Source of the DNA: an uncultured Shewanella sp.
GTDB taxonomy: Bacteria; Pseudomonadota; Gammaproteobacteria; Enterobacterales; Shewanellaceae
Assembly (NCBI RefSeq): GCF_947501225.1
Contig: NZ_CANMUW010000007.1
Location: forward strand, 1 to 64,000
Reading direction: 5' to 3'
DNA length: 64,000 nt
Part shown: piece after piece, positions 41,663 to 50,831 of the stretch
Position numbering within the stretch: position 1 is the stretch's first letter
Layout of the letters: each line of letters begins with the position of its first letter
The notes under the pieces: generated by a model
Seen by the model: the letters and a program-made list of their open reading frames with translations, nothing else
Told to the model about the DNA's origin: nothing
Databases searched by the model: none
Position numbers and translations under genes: made by a program

Positions 41663-42751
41663 TTGAAAAAGTTCACCGCCTTATCTTCATTTGCCTTGCT
41701 GGCTTGCACTCAATTAGCTATCGCCTCGACAGCTTCCTCCGGTATAGACCTAACAGTGACCGATGGCCCCTACCTGTTCACTCAAGCAAGTTCAGACGCA
41801 CCACAAACAGCATACTGGGTATGCAACAGTGAGTTACGCACTACCCAAGTTAAGGAGTTACAGCTGGTCAGTCCAAATGACTGCGGACAGCTCCCGCAAC
41901 CGACGCTTAACCCCGAAGCCCATGATATCTCAGCCGATACCTACTCAAATATCAAAAAGATTGTGGCTCTGAGCGATGTCCATGGCCAATACGATATATT
42001 GCTCACCCTGCTTAGAAAGCAGCACATTATCGATGAAGATAACAATTGGGCCTTCGGTGATGGTCATATGGTGATGACGGGAGACATGTTTGACCGCGGC
42101 CATCAGGTCAATGAGGTGCTCTGGTTCATGTATAAATTAGACCGGCAAGCCAGCGCGGCTGGCGGTAAGCTGCATCTCTTGATGGGAAATCATGAGCAGA
42201 TGGTGATGCGCGGCGATCTTCGATACGTACATGAGCGCTATAACGTTGCAGCTAAGCTGCTCGACAGAAGTTACGATGAGCTTTATGACAAGAGCAGTGA
42301 GATAGGCCAATGGCTTCGCGCTAAAAACACCTTGGTCAAAATCAACGACACCCTGTTTCTACACGGCGGGATCAGTAGCGAATGGATCGACAGGGAACTC
42401 ACATTAGCTAAAGCCAACGACCTCTACCGCAAGAATATCGACAGGTCCAAGCCTGAGCTGAAGCAGGACGAGCTGCTCAACTATCTGTTCTTCGGCAACG
42501 GACCCACCTGGTTCAGGGGCTACTTCAAGCCCGGTTATGATGAGAGTGAGCTGGACAAGATACTGAGCTATTTCGATGTGAAGCAGATCGTCGTCGGTCA
42601 CACCTCACAGGAGCGTGTACTGGGCCTGTATGACAACAAGGTGATCGCGGTCGACAGCAGTATCAAGGAGGGAGTCTCAGGTGAGCTGCTACTGATACAG
42701 GGCAAGACTTTGACTCGCGGCCTCTATAACGGAAATCGTGTTGCGTTATAG
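41663..42751 (+). CDS. Secreted PPP-family metallophosphatase (calcineurin-like)
   Basis: The 362-residue protein has a Sec signal peptide (KKFTALSSFALLACTQLAIAS) with cleavage near residue 22, so it acts in the periplasm. It then shows the PPP di-metal signature in order: SDVHGQYD (Asp105, His107), GDMFDRG (Asp141) and GNHEQM (Asn176, His177), with later histidines in LHGGIS and VVGHTS. It resembles the cold-active protein-tyrosine phosphatase described from a psychrophilic Shewanella, from memory. The substrate in vivo is unknown. The ATT-rich leader with AGAAGAG precedes the start. It is a single gene, convergent with the YjbR-like gene. Confidence 0.88.
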   Translation: MKKFTALSSFALLACTQLAIASTASSGIDLTVTDGPYLFTQASSDAPQTAYWVCNSELRTTQVKELQLVSPNDCGQLPQPTLNPEAHDISADTYSNIKKIVALSDVHGQYDILLTLLRKQHIIDEDNNWAFGDGHMVMTGDMFDRGHQVNEVLWFMYKLDRQASAAGGKLHLLMGNHEQMVMRGDLRYVHERYNVAAKLLDRSYDELYDKSSEIGQWLRAKNTLVKINDTLFLHGGISSEWIDRELTLAKANDLYRKNIDRSKPELKQDELLNYLFFGNGPTWFRGYFKPGYDESELDKILSYFDVKQIVVGHTSQERVLGLYDNKVIAVDSSIKEGVSGELLLIQGKTLTRGLYNGNRVAL

Positions 42752-42816
42752 CCCGGCTATCTCACCGAAAAGGGAGAGTCACTTTAAAGGCAATGTTAAG
42801 TTAAGAGATTATATAG

Positions 42817-43227
42817 TTAGAGATGAACCAAAACTGAGGCCTGAGCCTTCCTGGTCATCTTAGCCACCACCAACATAAACGAGTTATCTATCATGCGCTC
42901 GATTTCACCTTGTGGAATTGAGCCATCGAGAATGACGGTATTCCACAGCGCCTTATTCATATGATAGCCGGGGATCACCGAGGGGAAGATATCTCTGAGT
43001 ATCGCCGCCTCATCGGGATAACACTTCAGGTTCATCCACCAGTCAGGTCGCTCTGAAACCAGCTCAGTTTCATCACTCTCCTTGCCGCCTCTTACAACCT
43101 TGCCGATAGAGAGGGTCGCAAACATCTTACCTTTGACCTTGAAGACATAGACTCCCTCCCCGAATGGAAAGTCGAGTTCAGTCTGTGGCTTAGACAACAG
43201 GTAGGTTTTAGCACGTTCAAAATCCAT
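42817..43227 (-). CDS. MmcQ/YjbR family protein
   Basis: The 136-residue protein belongs to the small YjbR/MmcQ family with a double-wing DNA-binding-like fold. Signatures are AKTYLLSKPQTELDFPFGEGVYVFKVKGKMFATL near the N-terminus, WWMNLKCYPDEAAILRDIFPSVIPGYHMNKALWNTV in the middle, and a C-terminal helix with IDNSFMLVVAKM. ATG 43227 (MDFERAK) is preferred; the frame extends to a TTG at 43275. The function of the family is not established. Confidence 0.85.
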   Translation of the reverse strand: MDFERAKTYLLSKPQTELDFPFGEGVYVFKVKGKMFATLSIGKVVRGGKESDETELVSERPDWWMNLKCYPDEAAILRDIFPSVIPGYHMNKALWNTVILDGSIPQGEIERMIDNSFMLVVAKMTRKAQASVLVHL

Positions 43228-43366
43228 ATCTATCACTTCATTATCCGCCAAGATGATAGTTAGGTTAACACTCAATAACCTGGTTTAATATCTATATTGA
43301 GTTGATAGCTTATCTTGCAGAGAAAGAGGCACAGCTCTCTTAACGAAACACACCAACTCCCCTACG

Positions 43367-43402
43367 AAAAACCTCAATAAGATTAATTATTGAGGTTTTT
43401 TT
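43367..43402. terminator. Bidirectional terminator
   Basis: A stem of AAAAACCTCAATAA with TTATTGAGGTTTTT around a 6-nt loop, with T on the plus strand and A (T on the minus strand) on the other side. It lies 19 bp past the RND pump stop and would end the minus-strand efflux operon. Confidence 0.88.
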
Positions 43403-43420
43403 AAGTTACCAGAAACCAGC

Positions 43421-46400
43421 TTATTTCATCTCGGCTAGCCTCTGAGCATCTAATGCACTGTTAAGCTTATCTTCGACGAATCCAGGTGAGTGGGTCGCGC
43501 CCGATATCAGGCGGTACATGGCAGGTATCACCAGCAGGGTAACAAAAGTCGCAAACGCCATGCCGAAGAAGACCACGGTACCCACAGCGATACGACTCTC
43601 CGAACCTGCTCCGGTCGACATGATCAAAGGCACGGCCCCTATCAGGGTGGTGAATGCCGTCATCAGGATAGGGCGTAACCTGCGGGCCGAGGCATCAATA
43701 ATCGCCTGCTCAAGCTCTATACCTCTGTCTCTGAGCTGATTGGCAAACTCGACTATCAGAATGCCATTCTTGGTCACCATACCGATCAACATGATCATCC
43801 CTATCTGACTATAGATATTGAGGCCCTGACCGGTTAAGAAGAGTCCGAGAAAACCACCGAAGACTCCCATAGGCACGGTAAACATCACCACCATAGGGTT
43901 AATGAAGCTCTCGAACTGCGCCGCTAACACCAGATATGCCACCAGCAGGGCCAGACCAAAGACCATCAGCACGCTGCTCTGATTCTCTTTAAAGTCCTTC
44001 GATTCACCGGTATAGCTCACCGAAATATCGCTGGGTAATATCTCAATAGCTGTCGCATCGAGAAAATCCAATGCCTCGCCTAAGGTATAGCCTTCGCCTA
44101 AGTTGGCTTTAAGGGTGATCGATTTCTGCTTATTGGTGTGGCTGAGCTTATGGGCAGAAGCCACCTCTTCGATATGGGTTATCGAGTCTAAGGTGATCAA
44201 CTCCCCCGCAGCCGAGCGCATATAGATCTGACTGAGATCCGCCATGCTGTTGAAACTGTTCTCATCGCCTCTGAGGTAGACGTCATACTCCTCACCACGC
44301 TCGATAAAGGTAGTTTCACTGCGCCCCCCAAGCATCACCTCCAGAGTCTCCGACACCTCTGAGACACTGATCCCAAGCTCGGCCGCACGCTCCCTGTCGA
44401 CACTCACCACCAGCTCGGGCGTAGTCTCGGCATAATCGAGATCCGCGCCTTCCAGCATAGGGCTGTGTATCGCCTCCTCCTGCAGAACCTGAGCCCACTT
44501 GAAAAGTTCCTCATAGTCGGAGCCGCCAATCACAAATTGTACCGGCTCGCTGGATTGTCCCCTGAACCCCGGCAACATAGGGCGCACCATCACATCTGGG
44601 ATCCCCTGCAGCGCCCCGGATACGACTCCAAGCGCCTGCTGAGCAGTAATATCCCGCTCCTCCCAGTCTTCGAGCTGCATGATCACAAAGCCGGTCTGAT
44701 CCCCCGCTCGACCGCCGAAAGCCGGGGCCTGTACGCTGAAGGACTTGATCACCCCCTTGCCCAGCAAGGGCATCAGCCTCTGCTCGACAATATCCATGTT
44801 GGCGGTCATTCGGTTATAGCTGGTACCCTCGGCTCCCTTAACGAAGGCGAAGATAACTCCCCTGTCCTCCTGCGGTGCCAGCTGTGAAGGCACACTTTGC
44901 AACAAGAGGCCACTGCCGACAATACAGAGCACTATCACCACTGGGGCGGCGAAGCGGAAACCTACGGCTTTGGCCACTAACACCCTATAAACCCGCTCAA
45001 GCCGACTGAAGAGATCATCCACCCAAAGATTGAATCTGTTGGGCTTAACATTAGCCTTAAGGATCTTACTTCCAAGAACCGGCGTCAGCGTTAGCGCGAC
45101 TACCGATGAGAAGATCACCGACATCGCCAACATGACCGAAAACTCGGTAAACAAGCGGCCCACCATCCCCTCCATAAATGAGATAGGAAGAAACACCATC
45201 ACCAGCACCGCAGTAGTCGCAACGACGGCGAAACCCACTTCACGGGTGCCCTTGTATGCAGCCAGCAATGGCTCCTCACCTTTCTCAATATGATGAAAAA
45301 TATTCTCAACTACCACGATCGCATCATCGACTACCAGGCCAATAGAAAGGATCAAAGCCATCAGGGTCAAGAGGTTAATGGAGAAACCGAAGAAGTTCGC
45401 TGCGATAAAGGCGGAGATCAAGGATACCGGCACAGTCACCGCCGGAATAAGCGTCGCACGTGCCTGACCGATAAAGATATAGAGGACTAATACCACAAGT
45501 CCCCCTGTGATAAACAGGGTGTTATAAACTTCTGTGATCGAGCGGTCGATAAATACCGTCGAGTCGTAATCGACCACAAGCTGAGTTCCCTCCGGGAGGA
45601 ACTGCTGGATCCTTTCAACCTCTATATGAGCGGCTTTCGCCACCTCAAGCGGATTGGCATCGGACTGGGCAACGATTCCCAGGCTCAGATTCGGTACACC
45701 ATCACTCTTAAAGGTCGAGTTTTCATTTTCGGCGCCGATAAACACCGAGGCCACATCTTTAAGGTAAACCGGCGTGCCATCGCTGGCGGTGCGCACCACC
45801 AGATAGTCGAAGTCTTCAGGGTGATAGTAGAGGCGTGCGGTTCTCACCGTCATCACTGTGGTGTCATTACGCACCTCACCGCCCGGAGTTTCAACATTCT
45901 CTTGTTTCAAACTGGCGATGATATCGGCGGTGGTGACATTACGTCCCGCCATCAACTCAGGCTTTAGCTGAACATACATCACCTTATACAGGCCACCAGA
46001 GATGCTGACGGAGCTGACACCAGTGATCAGACTAAACCTGTCCTCTAATACCCGCTGTGCATAATCGGTGAGCTGAGTTCTGTCCATCACGGAGGAGCTT
46101 AGGTTGATATAGACCGAAGGCTCTCCGGATCCGTTATCTTTGGATACTATGGGGTCATTCGCCTCGTCCGGCAGACGGCGCTGAGCACGGGCCACAGCAT
46201 CGCGAACGTCACTCACACCTTCGGTCAGATCCCAGTCAAGATCGAAGGTGATGGTGATACGTGACATGCCATTTCGGGTCACCGAGGTGATCTCATCGAT
46301 ACCACTGATTCCGGTGAGCTCATCTTCGAGCGCCGTGGTGATCTGACTCTCCATGATGGTCGCCGAGGCCCCCTCATAGGTGGTCATGACCGTGACAACC

Positions 46401-46528
46401 GGATTTTCAACATCCGGCATCTCACGCACGGCTAGCTTTGAAAATGATACAGCCCCAAACACACAAAGGAGCAGGCTTAATACAATCGCGACAACCGGGC
46501 GTTTAACCGAGATATCTGAAATCAGCAT
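43421..46528 (-). CDS. RND efflux pump, inner-membrane subunit (HAE1 type)
   Basis: A 1035-residue resistance-nodulation-division transporter that exports drugs or other amphiphiles by proton antiport. The topology is one helix, a large periplasmic loop, six helices, a second loop and five helices. Family motifs are SVKRPVVAIVLSLLLCVFG at the N-terminus, [19 protein letters not shown] (the proton-relay Asp pair of TM4) and GMVTKNGILIVEFANQLRDRG near the end. Its ATG overlaps the adaptor stop (TAATG). No outer-membrane channel gene is adjacent, so it would use a TolC encoded elsewhere. The substrate is not predictable. Confidence 0.95.
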   Translation of the reverse strand: MLISDISVKRPVVAIVLSLLLCVFGAVSFSKLAVREMPDVENPVVTVMTTYEGASATIMESQITTALEDELTGISGIDEITSVTRNGMSRITITFDLDWDLTEGVSDVRDAVARAQRRLPDEANDPIVSKDNGSGEPSVYINLSSSVMDRTQLTDYAQRVLEDRFSLITGVSSVSISGGLYKVMYVQLKPELMAGRNVTTADIIASLKQENVETPGGEVRNDTTVMTVRTARLYYHPEDFDYLVVRTASDGTPVYLKDVASVFIGAENENSTFKSDGVPNLSLGIVAQSDANPLEVAKAAHIEVERIQQFLPEGTQLVVDYDSTVFIDRSITEVYNTLFITGGLVVLVLYIFIGQARATLIPAVTVPVSLISAFIAANFFGFSINLLTLMALILSIGLVVDDAIVVVENIFHHIEKGEEPLLAAYKGTREVGFAVVATTAVLVMVFLPISFMEGMVGRLFTEFSVMLAMSVIFSSVVALTLTPVLGSKILKANVKPNRFNLWVDDLFSRLERVYRVLVAKAVGFRFAAPVVIVLCIVGSGLLLQSVPSQLAPQEDRGVIFAFVKGAEGTSYNRMTANMDIVEQRLMPLLGKGVIKSFSVQAPAFGGRAGDQTGFVIMQLEDWEERDITAQQALGVVSGALQGIPDVMVRPMLPGFRGQSSEPVQFVIGGSDYEELFKWAQVLQEEAIHSPMLEGADLDYAETTPELVVSVDRERAAELGISVSEVSETLEVMLGGRSETTFIERGEEYDVYLRGDENSFNSMADLSQIYMRSAAGELITLDSITHIEEVASAHKLSHTNKQKSITLKANLGEGYTLGEALDFLDATAIEILPSDISVSYTGESKDFKENQSSVLMVFGLALLVAYLVLAAQFESFINPMVVMFTVPMGVFGGFLGLFLTGQGLNIYSQIGMIMLIGMVTKNGILIVEFANQLRDRGIELEQAIIDASARRLRPILMTAFTTLIGAVPLIMSTGAGSESRIAVGTVVFFGMAFATFVTLLVIPAMYRLISGATHSPGFVEDKLNSALDAQRLAEMK

Positions 46529-47640
46529 TAACCTCTGTCTCCCGCAATCTGATTTAACTCATTTTCGACAGAGGCGAGTTTCTCGCTGAGATCGTCGACC
46601 AAAAGACCATCGCGCATGTTGACCAGCCCCTGAACGACGATACGTTCTCCCACATCGACGCCGTCTGTGATCAGTACCTCATCCTGAATTCGGGCCCCCA
46701 ATGTGACTTGAGTTCGCCTGGCGAGATTATCCGCCCCAACCACATAAACGAAGCGCTTGGTACCCGAATACTCGATGGCCTGCACCGGAATAACGGGTTC
46801 AGATATGGCGGGAAAACCGAGACTGGCCGACATCAACATGCCAGGTTTGAGTTTATGGCCTTGGTTATGACTTTGATTCTTAAAACTCACCCTCACCTTT
46901 AAGTTCAGGGTTTCGGAGTTGATACGCGGATCGATAGCCACTAACTCTCCGGTAAAGACTTCACCGGGCCAGGCACGATTGGTCGCCGTGACTGTCATCC
47001 CCGGGCTCAGCATAGAGAGGTAGCTTTCCGGCACCTGAAGGTCGAGTCTCATCGATGACAGGTCATCGAGTGACAATAACTCACTGCCCGCGGTAACCAT
47101 TTTGCCTAAACTGAAATCCAGCAGACCCGCGGTGCCTGAAAAGGGGGCCTTAATATAGTGAAAGTCGAGCTCGGCCTGGGCCTGAGCCAAGCGAGCCTTT
47201 GCTATATTGACACTGGCTTGCTGCGCATCGATCTCTGTTTGCGTGATAGCGCTTTGGCGGATAAGTTTCTGAAACTCTTTTAGCTTACGCTCTTCATCGA
47301 AAAGATATGCCTTAGCCTCGGCTACACCGGCCTGAGGTTTGGCATCTTCAAGTTGAACAAGTAGCTGCCCCGCCCTGATCTCCTGGTTGGCTTTAACATT
47401 GATTACTTTAATCTTGCCGGCCACCTCTGGAGCGATATATACCGACTTGTCTGCCTCTAACTTTCCTATCAAGGCAATTTTTTGAGAAAGCATATGTTGA
47501 TCGACCACGCCGGTCACCACAGGCACCACCCGGGGCGCTCTGGATGCTTTATCACCAGGCCTCTTCGCCTGTGTATAACTGCTGAATGAGACAATCGCTG
47601 CGACTATCAGGATAGGGAGTAATATCAGGCTTTTGTTCAT
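46528..47640 (-). CDS. RND efflux periplasmic adaptor subunit
   Basis: The membrane fusion protein that bridges the pump and TolC. The 370-residue protein has an N-terminal membrane anchor (LILLPILIVAAIVSFSSYTQA), a lipoyl-like half motif (VYIAPEVAGKIKVINVKANQEIRAGQLLVQLED), an alpha-hairpin, the second half motif (YIKAPFSGTAGLLDFSLGKMV) and beta-barrel/MP domains. It is not a lipoprotein, unlike the adaptor at 60859. It is translationally coupled to the pump gene through a 1-bp overlap. Confidence 0.95.
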   Translation of the reverse strand: MNKSLILLPILIVAAIVSFSSYTQAKRPGDKASRAPRVVPVVTGVVDQHMLSQKIALIGKLEADKSVYIAPEVAGKIKVINVKANQEIRAGQLLVQLEDAKPQAGVAEAKAYLFDEERKLKEFQKLIRQSAITQTEIDAQQASVNIAKARLAQAQAELDFHYIKAPFSGTAGLLDFSLGKMVTAGSELLSLDDLSSMRLDLQVPESYLSMLSPGMTVTATNRAWPGEVFTGELVAIDPRINSETLNLKVRVSFKNQSHNQGHKLKPGMLMSASLGFPAISEPVIPVQAIEYSGTKRFVYVVGADNLARRTQVTLGARIQDEVLITDGVDVGERIVVQGLVNMRDGLLVDDLSEKLASVENELNQIAGDRG

Positions 47641-47954
47641 CGAATATTTCTTTTAGTGCTGATTTTAATAGTTGCCACCATTTTAAAGATAAATCAGGCT
47701 TTGTAGGGTAAAGCTATGTAAAGCAGCGCAAATGAGAAGATGATTTTGACGGAAATCTTGTAACAACCCATTACAGGCAACAGGCTGAAAACCTTCTGCT
47801 TACCCCAAGGCATCAACACGATCCCCTTGGTAACAAACCTCGCAGTCTCCGAGCCGTTACCTTGCCACTACAAATTCTCAGCGATAATAAATTTTATAGT
47901 AAAAATCTGCTAATCTTCCCGGTTGAAGAGCCACTCTAATGATGAGTATCGATA
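47641..47954. other. Divergent region between efflux operon and GNAT gene
   Basis: About 314 bp with the promoters of both. It contains several GTAAC/GTTAC words (around 47759, 47830 and 47858) and CCAAGG...CCTTGG (about 47804-47830). No known operator was recognised, and no regulator gene is adjacent. Confidence 0.4.
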
Positions 47955-48392
47955 TTGGATATTTGCTGGTTAGACACAGACAACAGACGCGAGGCATCAA
48001 TATTTTACCGCCGATACCTCCCCTACGCCCGATTAGGCAGAAAAGAGAGGGTCGGAGTACTCTATCTCCAGGGCGAACCGGGGGAGAGGTTAATCGTTGC
48101 TGCAGTCAGGTTAAGACCGATAGGTACATTAACGCTGCTAACCGGCATGCTGGTACACCCCGACTATAGAGAGCGTGGCTTAGCCCATCAGATGCTAAGT
48201 TCGCTAATGAACACGCTTGAAACCAACCGCACATTTCTCTTCTCACTCCCCGAGCTGACCGACTTTTATCAGCAGCACCAATTTGTTCAAACTGAAGATG
48301 TACCTAATGATATTTGGCAACTGTTTTTAAAGTATCGAGGCCAGGGAAAGGAGCTGGTCTTAATGAAGTTCAACGGTGCAATAAAGAGATGA
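47955..48392 (+). CDS. GNAT family N-acetyltransferase
   Basis: The 145-residue protein has the GNAT motif A VHPDYRERGLAHQMLSSLMN, preceded by the beta4 strand TLTLLTGMLV. The C-terminal part (LPELTDFYQQHQFVQTED) fits motif B. The only start in this frame after an upstream stop is TTG 47955, with a weak GATGAG before it. The acceptor substrate is unknown. It is divergent from the RND adaptor. Confidence 0.75.
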   Translation: MDICWLDTDNRREASIFYRRYLPYARLGRKERVGVLYLQGEPGERLIVAAVRLRPIGTLTLLTGMLVHPDYRERGLAHQMLSSLMNTLETNRTFLFSLPELTDFYQQHQFVQTEDVPNDIWQLFLKYRGQGKELVLMKFNGAIKR

Positions 48393-48563
48393 GATTCAAC
48401 AATGTTGACGAGCCGCAAATTGTTAACAGCTTTACAACCCAAGGTTAATGATTGGTTGTCGATGGTGGTAAAGTTAAAGTAAACTGCTTTCAGAAAACAA
48501 CGAGTTAGCTAGCCAGTCTAAACAAGCTAATCCAGACCCATAACATTTCGAAGGTGTTTAATC

Positions 48564-49574
48564 TTGAATTCTCAATGCTTTGACCGTCCTATCATCATCT
48601 TGTCAGCGCCGCGTTCAGGCAGCACCCTACTGTTCGAAATTCTTTCTAAGAGTCAATCACTGTGGACTATCGGAGGCGAGAGTCACGCCATTATCGAGGG
48701 CAACAGATCGCTTAATATCACTTCGCGAAACTTCGACTCTAACGCCTTAAACGAGAGCGACTGGAATAGTGAGCTGCACCACTCTCTTCGTCAGAAATTT
48801 AAAGAACAGTTACGTAACACAGATGGTATCCCCTATAAAGAGTCGGATGGTCCTGTCAGATTTCTTGAAAAAACCCCAAAAAACAGCCTTAGGGTTGATT
48901 TTCTCAATAAGGTTTTCCCGGACGCGCTATTTATCTACCTCGTCAGGGAGCCTAAGGAGAATATCAGCAGCGTAATGCAGGCTTGGAGATCCGGACGATT
49001 CCGCACCTACCCTATGCTCCCCGGGTGGGGTGGTGATTGGTCGCTCCTGTTGCCACCCAAATGGAGAGAGTTAAAAGGAAAACCGCTTGAAGATGTGGCA
49101 GCGTTTCAATGGATGCAAGCCAATGAGTCAATTATGAACTCTCTCTCTAAGCTCCCCGATGAAAGATGGCATCTGCTCTCCTACAGGGATCTGGTCGACT
49201 CCCCCTATGAAACGATCGCATCGTTGACGACATTCTGCCAAATCCCCTTCGACGATGCTCTAAAACGGCTCTGCAATGATGCACTCCCACATTCCAGATA
49301 TACCGTTTCCCCTCCGGCAGCAAACAAGTGGCTGCACAATTACGCTGCCATAAAAAATATATGGCCTGATCTGCAACCTTGTATAGAAATGATAAATAGC
49401 CGGTTAACTCAATTCGGCCTTCCTCATATCGACAAAGCTTGGCCGGATAACCTGAGGCCTTCTGAATCAGTAACCAGTGCAGCCACCGTCTCGTCTTCAG
49501 GCATATCGAGAAACGCCCCCTGCCCCTGTGGCTCACAAAAGCGATTCAAACATTGTCACGGTCTGGCCCGGTAA
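48564..49574 (+). CDS. Sulfotransferase with C-terminal SEC-C zinc motif
   Basis: Residues 1-290 form a PAPS-dependent sulfotransferase: the 5'-phosphosulfate loop SAPRSGSTLL (about 14-23), LEKTPKNSLRV, the 3'-phosphate segment LVREPKENISSVMQAW, and the region YTVSPPAANKWLHNY. A Ser/Thr-rich linker leads to a SEC-C motif RNAPCPCGSQKRFKHCHG with Cys320, Cys322, Cys331 and His332. SEC-C domains occur at the end of SecA and bind zinc; in SecA they contact SecB and ribosomes. The acceptor is unknown. The downstream hydroxylase-like gene ends in the same motif 65 bp on, so the two probably act together. Confidence 0.85.
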   Translation: MNSQCFDRPIIILSAPRSGSTLLFEILSKSQSLWTIGGESHAIIEGNRSLNITSRNFDSNALNESDWNSELHHSLRQKFKEQLRNTDGIPYKESDGPVRFLEKTPKNSLRVDFLNKVFPDALFIYLVREPKENISSVMQAWRSGRFRTYPMLPGWGGDWSLLLPPKWRELKGKPLEDVAAFQWMQANESIMNSLSKLPDERWHLLSYRDLVDSPYETIASLTTFCQIPFDDALKRLCNDALPHSRYTVSPPAANKWLHNYAAIKNIWPDLQPCIEMINSRLTQFGLPHIDKAWPDNLRPSESVTSAATVSSSGISRNAPCPCGSQKRFKHCHGLAR

Positions 49575-49639
49575 TAGTAGTTAAGTAATATCGACCGAGA
49601 CACAGATAATAAGAAGTCATCACCAAATAGGATGCCGAA

Positions 49640-50755
49640 ATGCAGCTGGAAAATGAGTTTTACAAATTACCTTTAACCTTCGATATTGAGCAACTTGAGA
49701 GAGAGGTTCTCCAGTTTGAAGAAAACGAATGGGCCCCTCACCATGAGCATTTCAAAGGGAACTCAGCGATCCCGTTAATCTCCGTTGCAGGCGGTTTCAA
49801 TAATGAGTTTAAGGGAGAGATGAATCAGACCCCTGCGTTGAAGCGCTGCTCATATATTCAGCAGGCTATCGCCTCCTTCGGCGAAGTGATTGGACGCTCA
49901 AGGTTGATGCGGTTAGCCCCCGGCTGTGAGGTCCCCCTACACAGTGACATCAATTATCATTGGCATAAACGTGTCCGGGTGCACATTCCAATTATCACTG
50001 ACGAAAATGTCATCTTCCATTGCGGAGATAAGCAGGTCCATATGGCCGCAGGAGAGTGCTGGATCTTCGACTCATGGAAGCACCACAAGGTAGTCAATGA
50101 GAGCGATTGTCTAAGGGTGCACCTGGTTGTAGACTTGATTGGCTCCAGTCGATTCTGGGCCATGATCCGGGAGCGCTCTATCCCATCAGGCTCTGTGACT
50201 GGTCCCTCAGTGCCATCCAAATTTTTGACCTTCAGTGATAGCAACGCCTCACAGATAATAACCGAAAAGTTCAATTTCCCAGTCATAATGTTACCGAGCG
50301 AAATAGAAAGCTTAACGAATGAGCTGACAGAGCAGATCAGAGGTTACAAGCAAAATAATAATGACGCTGCACAAGAATTTATCCAAATAATTAAAGACTT
50401 TAGTCTCGACTGGCAAGAGATATGGTCTCAATTTGAGACGACTAAGGCAGGTTGGCCCCTGTACCATCAATTGAGACAAGGCACACTGGAGCGGGCTTCA
50501 GTCCTTGAAAACCGCGTTCTGGTCGATGAGCAGACCTCGGCCATGAAAGTCTTGATTCACCTTATTGTCGCCCCCTCTATGAACACAGAGCTTGCCGAGT
50601 CGACTCCCCCCACGGCCCCTCGCACAATCCTCCCCGGTGCAGAACAGAAAACTGAGATTAATAGAGAGAAACCGCTGAAGGCCATGAGCAGGAACAGTCC
50701 CTGCCATTGTGGTTCAGGCGAAAAGTTCAAACACTGCCATGGAAGGGTGAGTTAA
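49640..50755 (+). CDS. Aspartyl/asparaginyl beta-hydroxylase-like oxygenase with C-terminal SEC-C motif
   Basis: The N-terminal half (about 1-175) matches the Fe(II)/2-oxoglutarate Asp/Asn beta-hydroxylase family: LMRLAPGCEVPLHSD with metal ligands His101 and Asp103, HWHKRVRVHIPI, and the distal ligand in WKHHKVVNESDCLRVHL (His148/149). The middle (about 180-310) has no domain I know. A Pro/Thr-rich linker leads to SRNSPCHCGSGEKFKHCHG with Cys355, Cys357, Cys366 and His367, the same CxC-x8-CH motif as in the sulfotransferase upstream. The likely role is hydroxylation of a protein or peptide residue. The substrate is unknown. Confidence 0.82.
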   Translation: MQLENEFYKLPLTFDIEQLEREVLQFEENEWAPHHEHFKGNSAIPLISVAGGFNNEFKGEMNQTPALKRCSYIQQAIASFGEVIGRSRLMRLAPGCEVPLHSDINYHWHKRVRVHIPIITDENVIFHCGDKQVHMAAGECWIFDSWKHHKVVNESDCLRVHLVVDLIGSSRFWAMIRERSIPSGSVTGPSVPSKFLTFSDSNASQIITEKFNFPVIMLPSEIESLTNELTEQIRGYKQNNNDAAQEFIQIIKDFSLDWQEIWSQFETTKAGWPLYHQLRQGTLERASVLENRVLVDEQTSAMKVLIHLIVAPSMNTELAESTPPTAPRTILPGAEQKTEINREKPLKAMSRNSPCHCGSGEKFKHCHGRVS

Positions 50756-50831
50756 CTAATATCTATCAATCATGAGTCACTGCTGCAAAGCTTGCTTGCC
50801 CTAAACCCGCAGCAGTGTTATCGATATGCCG

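Noticed and set aside
43421..46528. Long antisense frames inside both RND pump genes
   Set aside because: Typical shadows of GC-richer, codon-biased transporter genes; no ribosome sites or homology.
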